Origin: Desulfobacteraceae bacterium
Lineage (GTDB): Bacteria; Desulfobacterota; DSM-4660; Desulfatiglandales; Desulfatiglandaceae
Assembly (NCBI GenBank): GCA_013203065.1
Contig: JABMQV010000843.1
Span: 1-8,941, forward strand
Length of the DNA stretch: 8,941 nucleotides
Reading direction: 5' to 3'
Below the pieces are notes generated by a model. The model was given only the letters and a program-made list of their open reading frames with translations, made no database searches and was not told the DNA's origin. A program made the position numbers and the translations under genes. Below, piece by piece: positions 1-4,139 of this stretch. Position 1 is the first letter of the stretch. Each line of letters starts with the position of its first letter.

Positions 1-31
1 ATATCCAGGTGTGCGTATCCAGCAGAATCAT
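1..31 (-). CDS. PIN-domain (VapC-like) toxin, N-terminal 10 codons only
   Basis: The gene starts at the ATG at 31..29 and runs off the left edge of the window. The ten visible residues are MILLDTHTWI, the usual first strand of PIN-domain ribonuclease toxins, and Asp5 sits where the first metal-binding acidic residue of the PIN active site lies. PIN toxins cleave RNA and are held inactive by a cognate antitoxin. It follows a Phd/YefM-type antitoxin gene, separated only by the triplet GTT after the antitoxin's TAG, so the two are surely co-transcribed. No strong Shine-Dalgarno precedes the ATG, which suggests translational coupling to the antitoxin. The family call rests on ten residues plus the neighbour. 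Confidence 0.72.
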   Translation of the reverse strand, partial: MILLDTHTWI

Positions 32-34
32 AAC

Positions 35-268
35 CTAATCAAGCTCCCAGGCGTCATGATCAATGACCGGTTCGGTCAGGTCACCAATAGTTTCAACAAG
101 GCCTTCCATACTTCCAAGCATAGGATCTTTTTCGTTCTGCCGCGCAAAGTGAACCAACTTTGCAATCGGCTTGCCCCGTTTGGTGATAATCACCTCTTTA
201 TGCGTTATCTTGACCTGGTCAAGAATCTTAAAGCAGTTTGCCCGGAATTCCGCGGCATTGATTTCCAT
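35..268 (-). CDS. Phd/YefM-family antitoxin
   Basis: This encodes 77 residues, the normal size for Phd/YefM antitoxins. Residues 1-50 match the family's DNA-binding dimer: it opens with MEINAAEFRAN, a variant of the usual start in which an N-terminal strand leads into 'AxEFRxN', followed by LDQV and the VIITKRGKPIAKLV strand-turn-strand. The acidic C-terminus (about 55-77, ending WELD) would be the part that wraps and neutralises the toxin. The start is set by a Shine-Dalgarno that matches the full 16S anti-SD core. The protein is expected to repress its own operon together with the toxin; TGTACA-type boxes lie over its promoter. The toxin gene follows in the same frame three bases after the stop. 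Confidence 0.9.
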   Translation of the reverse strand: MEINAAEFRANCFKILDQVKITHKEVIITKRGKPIAKLVHFARQNEKDPMLGSMEGLVETIGDLTEPVIDHDAWELD

Positions 269-274
269 TTATTA

Positions 275-284
275 ATCACCTCCC
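275..284 (-). promoter_or_regulatory. Strong ribosome binding site of the antitoxin gene
   Basis: Read on the minus strand this is GGGAGGTGAT, whose GGAGGTGAT portion is a nine-base match to the anti-Shine-Dalgarno at the 3' end of 16S rRNA. It ends six bases before the antitoxin ATG. By contrast the toxin start has no comparable site, which fits the need for the antitoxin to be made in excess. Confidence 0.8.
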
Positions 285-292
285 TATATGAT

Positions 293-313
293 TGTGTACA
301 TTTTAATGTGTAC
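293..313. promoter_or_regulatory. Candidate antitoxin operator (TGTGTAC direct repeat with TGTACA core)
   Basis: TGTGTAC occurs at 293-299 and again at 307-313, 14 bases apart, and the first copy continues into the palindrome TGTACA (295-300). The repeats flank and touch the -10 box. A further TGTAC lies at 336-340, just upstream of the -35, and an eight-base GTACTTAT is shared between 310-317 and 337-344. YefM-YoeB operators are known to be built around TGTACA cores, so these are natural binding sites for this antitoxin. Binding is inferred, not shown. Confidence 0.6.
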
Positions 314-328
314 TTATAGGAAGGTCAA
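300..328 (-). promoter_or_regulatory. Sigma-70-type promoter of the toxin-antitoxin operon
   Basis: On the minus strand a -35 box TTGACC (328..323) and a -10 box TAAAAT (305..300) are separated by exactly 17 bases. The -10 lies about 31 bases upstream of the antitoxin ATG, leaving room for a short leader that carries the strong ribosome binding site. Both boxes are close to the sigma-70 consensus, and the spacer is overlapped by repeated TGTAC motifs that probably serve as operator. Confidence 0.75.
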
Positions 329-453
329 TCTTTTTTGTACTTATTTAGATGCGCCCGCCCTGTTGAATTCCTGACAGGGGTACGCTCACCGCAATTTAAC
401 AAGGCAAGCTGTGACTTCGTGCCCCCGTTAAACAGAAAAAACAGAGAGGTTGA

Positions 454-490
454 ACGGGGTAAAATTTCATGGGGTAAAGATTCCACGGGG
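454..490. repeat. Degenerate G-rich tandem units (about 15-16 bp period)
   Basis: Three successive units begin with a four-G run at 456, 471 and 487: ACGGGGTAAAATTTC, ATGGGGTAAAGATTCC and ACGGGG followed by CAGAGGCAC. The first two agree well; the third only at its start. GGGTAAA recurs downstream at 536-542 and 552-558. No function is apparent. Confidence 0.45.
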
Positions 491-507
491 CAGAGGCACA
501 GAGGCTC

Positions 508-542
508 TTTACCCATTTCAGCCTTGAGCTGTTTTGGGTAAA
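508..542. repeat. Symmetric two-stem hairpin
   Basis: TTTACCC (508-514) pairs with GGGTAAA (536-542), and inside it CAGC (519-522) pairs with GCTG (528-531) around a five-base loop CTTGA. The two stems are separated by a balanced 4 x 4 internal bulge (ATTT against TTTT). There is no U-tract on either strand, so it is not a standard intrinsic terminator; it may be a small mobile palindrome or part of a decayed repeat family. Confidence 0.5.
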
Positions 543-600
543 TAGGCCATAGGGTAAAAGGCGCACAGGGCGCGCGTAGCGGCACTCCAGTACGGATCTT

Positions 601-640
601 TCGAAGCTATCCGATCAAATACGCTGCGCTTCGACCAGCG
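601..640. repeat. Overlapping inverted repeats
   Basis: TCGAAGC (601-607) is repeated inverted as GCTTCGA (628-634), and CGCTG (622-626) is inverted as CAGCG (636-640). The two pairs interleave, so they could form alternative hairpins. Nothing nearby indicates a role. Confidence 0.35.
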
Positions 641-1061
641 AGTTAAAGAAGAGGGTGACGGGGGTTATTTGTCTCTTGAATTGGAAGCCGATTGCACATG
701 TGGAACTCCGATTCTGCCCGTGTCAGTCAAACAACTCGGTGTGAGTACCTAGACGTGTGGGTCGTAGTTCAAATTTGGTAATTGAGCACAGGGCGCGGGT
801 CGGACCAATCTAAGCTTTTGATATTACGATGAATCATTCCAAATATCCCCAGGGTTTTCGGCTTAGAGCGGCAATTTTGACACTAAAATGGTGTTTCTAA
901 GAAAGTAGTGATGAGATTGCTTCGTCGCTCAATCCTGGCGCCTGTCGGAAGCAGAGGATCGTTTTTGGCTGCTTTGGCTGTTGGGGTACTGGAAGTATTC
1001 GTCCATGGCGCCCTGTGTTATGGGGTTTCCGTGAGGTGTTACTGGAGCAGTTATTTGGGGG

Positions 1062-1082
1062 AAAAGGCGGCCTCAGAGGCCG
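1062..1082 (-). terminator. Possible weak intrinsic terminator after the GlmU-like gene
   Basis: On the minus strand a GC-only stem CGGCC (1082..1078) pairs with GGCCG (1072..1068) around TCTGA, and is followed by CC and four T residues. It lies about 95 bases after the stop of the GlmU-like gene, the last gene of the leftward run. The stem is stable but the T-tract is short and interrupted, so termination here may be inefficient. Confidence 0.3.
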
Positions 1083-1176
1083 GTGGGTTCAAGCCTTTTG
1101 AATAAAATCCAATTTGGAATGTTTTGGAAATAAGGAGTCAAACGTAGACCTCTATTCTGACCTTATCTTTCAGGAT

Positions 1177-2133
1177 TTACGTCGTTCCTACCAGAGCTGC
1201 AAGGTTGGTCCTAAAATCCTCGTCTGCCAGCACCCTGTCTACCAACTGGCCCAGTTCTCGGGATAGATCATCGTCATGCAAGATGCGGGAAATCAGCTCG
1301 GCAAATCCGGGGTTGCTCAGGATCTTATCCAGCATCCGGGCAAATTCGGCATCGCTCAGGATTTTGTCAACCACTTCATACTGCGCCTCCGCGTAAGTGA
1401 TTTCCTTGAGCGATTCGGCAAATTGGAGATGCGTCGGATCGTTGATGCCCAGCGCCTCCTCCAGTTTGTCCGCTGAGATGGCCACGGTTTCCACCTTGCC
1501 GCCGGCCTGGGCGATCAACTCCGGCACGTCGGTAAGATAGTATTCGCCCTGAGCGTTATCAGTGCTGAGGCCATCTAGCGCCACCTGCAACGCGGCGTTG
1601 TCAAAGCAATACATCCCCACGTTGACCTCTTTGATGGCCAACATCTCCGGGGTGGCATCCCGGACCTCGACGATACGTTGTACGCTCCCGTCGCGGCCGC
1701 GCACGATACGGCCAAAGTCGGGCGGGTTGTCCAGGGCGATGGTCAAGAGCGCCCCTTTGACATTCCCCGTGCATCTGTCAATCAGCTTTTGCACCGTATC
1801 CGGGTTGACCAAGGGCATGTCACCATAGAGGATCACAACCTTGCCCTCAAAGTCACGGAGGTGATCACGCGCCATCAACACGGCGTGGCCGGTCCCTAAC
1901 TGCTCGGTCTGTACGGCATAGTTAAGCTCGTTTCCCATTTCGGCCTGGATCATCTCCCGTTTGTAGCCGACGACGAAGATGATGTCCTGGCTCGGGACAC
2001 CCAGCTCGCCAATTGCATCCACCACCCGGCGGGCCATTGGCTTGCCGTCGACGCGGTGAAGAACTTTAGGCAGTTCCGAATGCATGCGGGTGCCTTTGCC
2101 GGCCCCCAGGATAACGAACCTGATTTGACTCAT
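1177..2133 (-). CDS. GlmU-like sugar-phosphate nucleotidyltransferase with helical-repeat tail
   Basis: The 318-residue product is a soluble enzyme expected to make a UDP-sugar (most likely UDP-GlcNAc or a relative) from UTP and a sugar 1-phosphate. Residues 1-240 match the pyrophosphorylase half of GlmU: the nucleotide loop GAGKGTRM (10-17), LPKVLH (21-26), EQLGTGHAV (77-85), YGDMPLV with metal-binding Asp105, NVGMYCF (171-177), NAQGEYYLTD (193-202) and GIND (229-232), which holds the second metal-site Asn. GlmU is normally near 456 residues with a left-handed beta-helix acetyltransferase; that half is absent. Residues 254-311 instead hold about four degenerate units of the form (V/L)DKILSDxEFxxx. 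A start 12 bases upstream (2145) is possible, but GGAGGT sits five or so bases before the ATG at 2133, so that start is chosen. The gene follows the glycosyltransferase after 14 bases, and its ribosome binding site begins right after that gene's stop, suggesting coupled translation. Confidence 0.82.
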   Translation of the reverse strand: MSQIRFVILGAGKGTRMHSELPKVLHRVDGKPMARRVVDAIGELGVPSQDIIFVVGYKREMIQAEMGNELNYAVQTEQLGTGHAVLMARDHLRDFEGKVVILYGDMPLVNPDTVQKLIDRCTGNVKGALLTIALDNPPDFGRIVRGRDGSVQRIVEVRDATPEMLAIKEVNVGMYCFDNAALQVALDGLSTDNAQGEYYLTDVPELIAQAGGKVETVAISADKLEEALGINDPTHLQFAESLKEITYAEAQYEVVDKILSDAEFARMLDKILSNPGFAELISRILHDDDLSRELGQLVDRVLADEDFRTNLAALVGTT

Positions 2134-2147
2134 ATGGACCTCCATTT

Positions 2148-3587
2148 TTACCTTTTTGTAGTTCCTTTACTTGGAACGTGTACGATTTCCCCATAGATTT
2201 TCCCGATCTGGCCGGCCACGACCGACCAGTCATACCGGGTGGTGGCAAGTCGACGGCATTGATCCCTGACCCTGCGCCGTACATCAGACCGAGCCACCAT
2301 GGAGAGCAGTCTTGGAATCCGCTGTGCCAGGTCAGCGGTCAGCGTCTCCGGGCCATGGCGAATCTGAGCCATGCGCCCCACCGGCCCCAACCTTTGGCTG
2401 ATAATGTCAAGGAGGGGTGCCAGGCCGCCATAGTAAGGGGCCACGGACAACACACCGCTCGACAGGGCCTCGAGAGAGACCAGGGGGAACGCCTCTTTGA
2501 CCACCGAGGGGATCACGTTGAGCGCAGCCCGGCTCAGATGCCAGGCAATATCGGCCTGGGAAAGTTGGCCTGTAAAGACCACCCGTTTGTCCATCCGGGC
2601 TGACCGGGCGTGGGACAGGTAGTCTGTCCGATTGATGGATTCCCAGAAACGGGTCACATAGGGGATAAACTGTTCCGAGCCGCTCATCGCCGCTGCCCGT
2701 TGCAGTGTCTCTGCGGCGGCGGGCATATCGCCCCGCCCGATTGCGGCCGACAGTTCTTTCATCGGGGGGCGGAGATGGTCGGCACCGATCATCACCAGCC
2801 GGGCGTGGGGGGCGCGGCTGAGAATGATCGGCGCGGCCACAAGCAGGCAGTGAACGCCTTTATCCAACGAGAGTTTGCCGGCGTAAACAACCTCCTGGAT
2901 CGGGTGGGCCGCTTGTCCCGCGTCTGAAGAAAGTGGATGAAACATCGCAACATCAACTCCCACCGGCACCGTATCGACACGAGCCGCCGGACATATGGCC
3001 AGCGTACGTTCCTCCACGTCGCGGTTGAGCGCAATCACGCGGTCGGCCTGGGCCAGGGCGTTCTCTGCATAGGCCCGGTAGCGCGGGTCGTTGTTGACAA
3101 CGTATTCGATGCTGCTTCCGTGGATGGTGACGACAAAACGGATTCCCAGCTGCGTCTTAATCCGGGCTGCCACCGACGGCATCAGCACCGCGTGGTTGGC
3201 GTGGAGCACCTCCAGACCTACGGCCTGCGCCACGCCTTTGATCTGCTCCGCCTGCCAGTTGATATATTCCTCGATTTCGACATCGTCCAGTCTTGTGAGC
3301 AGCGAACAACCCGGCACCTCGCTCCGATGGTAGGCCACGGGTCGCAGGCGGCCCTGGAGCAGGTGAACGGAATATCGGGCCGGACCGTCCGATCGGCGCA
3401 AAAGGGTAGCGCCCTTTGGGGTATAGCGGTGGATTTTCCCCACGCGGTCCAGATAGCTTTCCGGCACGTCGAGGCAAAAGACATGGACGGTGTGCTTTTT
3501 GCGCCACAATTCTTCGGCCAGTCGGGCAACGTAGACGCCGCTGCCAGAGCTCATCAGACCGTATTGGTACAAAATTCCGATGTTCAT
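2148..3587 (-). CDS. GT4-family glycosyltransferase (GT-B fold)
   Basis: The 479-residue protein is a retaining GT-B glycosyltransferase of the GT4 type, expected to move a sugar from a nucleotide-sugar onto a glycan or lipid acceptor at the cytoplasmic face of the membrane. The N-terminal half starts with the strand MNIGILYQYGL and a glycine-rich acceptor-side loop SGSGVY (14-19), with HGSS at 156-159. The linker has VPVGVDVAMFHP (207-218), and the donor domain has YAGKLSLDKGV (235-245) and the EX7E signature, Glu365 to Glu373 in KEAFPLVSLEA. Between LVMIGAD (264-270) and RVVFTGQL (335-342) there are about 64 residues where most GT4 enzymes have about 20, so a 40-45-residue insertion is present. 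No signal peptide or membrane segment is seen. The ATG at 3587 is preceded by an in-frame TGA two codons upstream, fixing the start, though its ribosome binding site is poor. Substrate unknown. Confidence 0.85.
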   Translation of the reverse strand: MNIGILYQYGLMSSGSGVYVARLAEELWRKKHTVHVFCLDVPESYLDRVGKIHRYTPKGATLLRRSDGPARYSVHLLQGRLRPVAYHRSEVPGCSLLTRLDDVEIEEYINWQAEQIKGVAQAVGLEVLHANHAVLMPSVAARIKTQLGIRFVVTIHGSSIEYVVNNDPRYRAYAENALAQADRVIALNRDVEERTLAICPAARVDTVPVGVDVAMFHPLSSDAGQAAHPIQEVVYAGKLSLDKGVHCLLVAAPIILSRAPHARLVMIGADHLRPPMKELSAAIGRGDMPAAAETLQRAAAMSGSEQFIPYVTRFWESINRTDYLSHARSARMDKRVVFTGQLSQADIAWHLSRAALNVIPSVVKEAFPLVSLEALSSGVLSVAPYYGGLAPLLDIISQRLGPVGRMAQIRHGPETLTADLAQRIPRLLSMVARSDVRRRVRDQCRRLATTRYDWSVVAGQIGKIYGEIVHVPSKGTTKR

Positions 3588-3717
3588 GATAGGTCAGAAC
3601 GCCCCCCGTCACAGTGCGCCCCATGCCGGCCAACCGCGTCAGCCCGGTGCACCAGTCGTGGAGTTGTTTGGCGATTTACAGACCTCCGGTGACCGTAAGC
3701 CGTCCGGTAGCCATCGC
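3588..3717. other. 130-bp spacer between STAS gene and glycosyltransferase gene
   Basis: This GC-rich spacer separates the signalling genes from the sugar genes. It holds an inverted pair GGCGAT (3670-3675) / ATCGCC (3713-3718) and a direct repeat TCCGGT (3685-3690, 3703-3708), but no T-tracted terminator and no clear -35/-10 pair on the minus strand. Whether the glycosyltransferase has its own promoter or is read through from the STAS gene cannot be settled from the sequence. Confidence 0.4.
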
Positions 3718-4059
3718 CTAATCCTGACCGAAACTGGTAACCGCAGCCTCCTGCTCCTCGTAAATATCAAAAACCCGCTCCAGACGGGTGAGACGCAAGA
3801 TATTCATAATTGCCGGAGTAGGTGAGGCCAACTTGACATCACCGTCGCCGATGCGGATGCGCTTGAAGATCTTGACCATGGTTCCCAGTCCGGAACTGTC
3901 CATAAAGGGGACATCACCAAGATCCAGGACGTAGTTTTGCTCCCCTTGTCCTATCAGTTCGTCCAGCTTGGCATCTAATTCCGGTGCGGAATGGGCATTC
4001 ACATCGCCGACCGGTGTCACGACTACGACGTTTCCGCTTTTTCTCATGTTGATTTCCAT
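3718..4059 (-). CDS. STAS-domain protein (anti-sigma factor antagonist type)
   Basis: The 113-residue protein is one STAS domain, the fold of SpoIIAA and RsbV. Such proteins bind a partner (often an RsbW-type kinase) when unphosphorylated and release it when a conserved serine is phosphorylated; a PP2C phosphatase resets them. The sequence shows the opening strand pair VVVVTPVGDVNAHSAPEL (11-28), the strand YVLDLGDVPFM and the phosphorylation loop DSSGLG (54-59) with Ser55/Ser56 intact, so it should be switchable. The start at 4059 is chosen because GAGGAGGGGG lies just upstream; the longer frame to 4110 would begin with TTG and lacks such a site. It lies 80 bases after the hybrid kinase gene and in the same direction as the PP2C phosphatase gene upstream, its likely reactivating enzyme. 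A cognate kinase or target is not in the window. Confidence 0.9.
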   Translation of the reverse strand: MEINMRKSGNVVVVTPVGDVNAHSAPELDAKLDELIGQGEQNYVLDLGDVPFMDSSGLGTMVKIFKRIRIGDGDVKLASPTPAIMNILRLTRLERVFDIYEEQEAAVTSFGQD

Positions 4060-4139
4060 CCGACCCCCTCCTCGGTTATCTACTCCCGGATACTTTTCTC
4101 CCAGGCTCAAAAAAGGTCCGAGAGTGAATTTGGTTGCAC

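Larger units (their letters stand above)
341..1176. other. Gene-poor intergenic region with degenerate repeats
   Basis: About 830 bases lie between the toxin-antitoxin promoter and the end of the GlmU-like gene without a convincing coding region. Short open frames here lack good ribosome binding sites and family-like sequence. What can be seen is a series of small repeats: G-rich near-tandem units (454-490), a hairpin (508-542), overlapping inverted repeats around 601-640, three copies of CACAGGGCGC, a stretch resembling a common dispersed bacterial intergenic repeat (GAGATTGCTTCGTCGC, 913-928), and a GC-rich hairpin at 1068-1082. The region looks like accumulated, decayed intergenic DNA. Confidence 0.6.

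Noticed and set aside
11..319. 102-codon plus-strand frame opposite the antitoxin
   Set aside because: Antisense shadow of the antitoxin gene and its promoter; no ribosome binding site and no family features.
325..585. 86-codon minus-strand open frame upstream of the toxin-antitoxin promoter
   Set aside because: The translation is read through the G-rich repeat units and hairpin, has no plausible start signal, and looks like the spurious proteins often called over intergenic repeats.
908..1105. 65-codon plus-strand open frame with a hydrophobic N-terminal half
   Set aside because: It begins in a stretch resembling a common intergenic repeat (GAGATTGCTTCGTCGC), has only a weak purine run before the ATG, and its translation resembles no family I know; probably chance.
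1060..1110. Possible tRNA T-arm (GGTTCAAG next to a GC stem)
   Set aside because: The bases flanking GGTTCAAG do not form a five-pair T-stem and no acceptor, D-arm or anticodon arm fits around it.
341..1176. CRISPR array or insertion sequence in the gene-poor region
   Set aside because: The repeats are short, irregular and few, with no constant-length spacers, no terminal inverted repeats bounding a transposase and no transposase fragment that I could recognise.
3157..3633. 158-codon minus-strand frame overlapping the start of the glycosyltransferase
   Set aside because: It lies mostly inside the glycosyltransferase gene in another frame, is rich in Arg/Gly/Pro as expected for a GC-rich shadow, and the glycosyltransferase frame has clear motifs. 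The unique part in the spacer is too short to judge.
2937..3692. 251-codon plus-strand frame opposite the glycosyltransferase
   Set aside because: Long only because of high GC; His/Arg-rich composition with no motif, antisense to a well-supported gene.
4079..4139. Possible terminator between kinase and STAS genes (CCTTTTTT run near 4110)
   Set aside because: The T-run is not preceded by a stable stem on the minus strand, so read-through into the STAS gene is the better reading.
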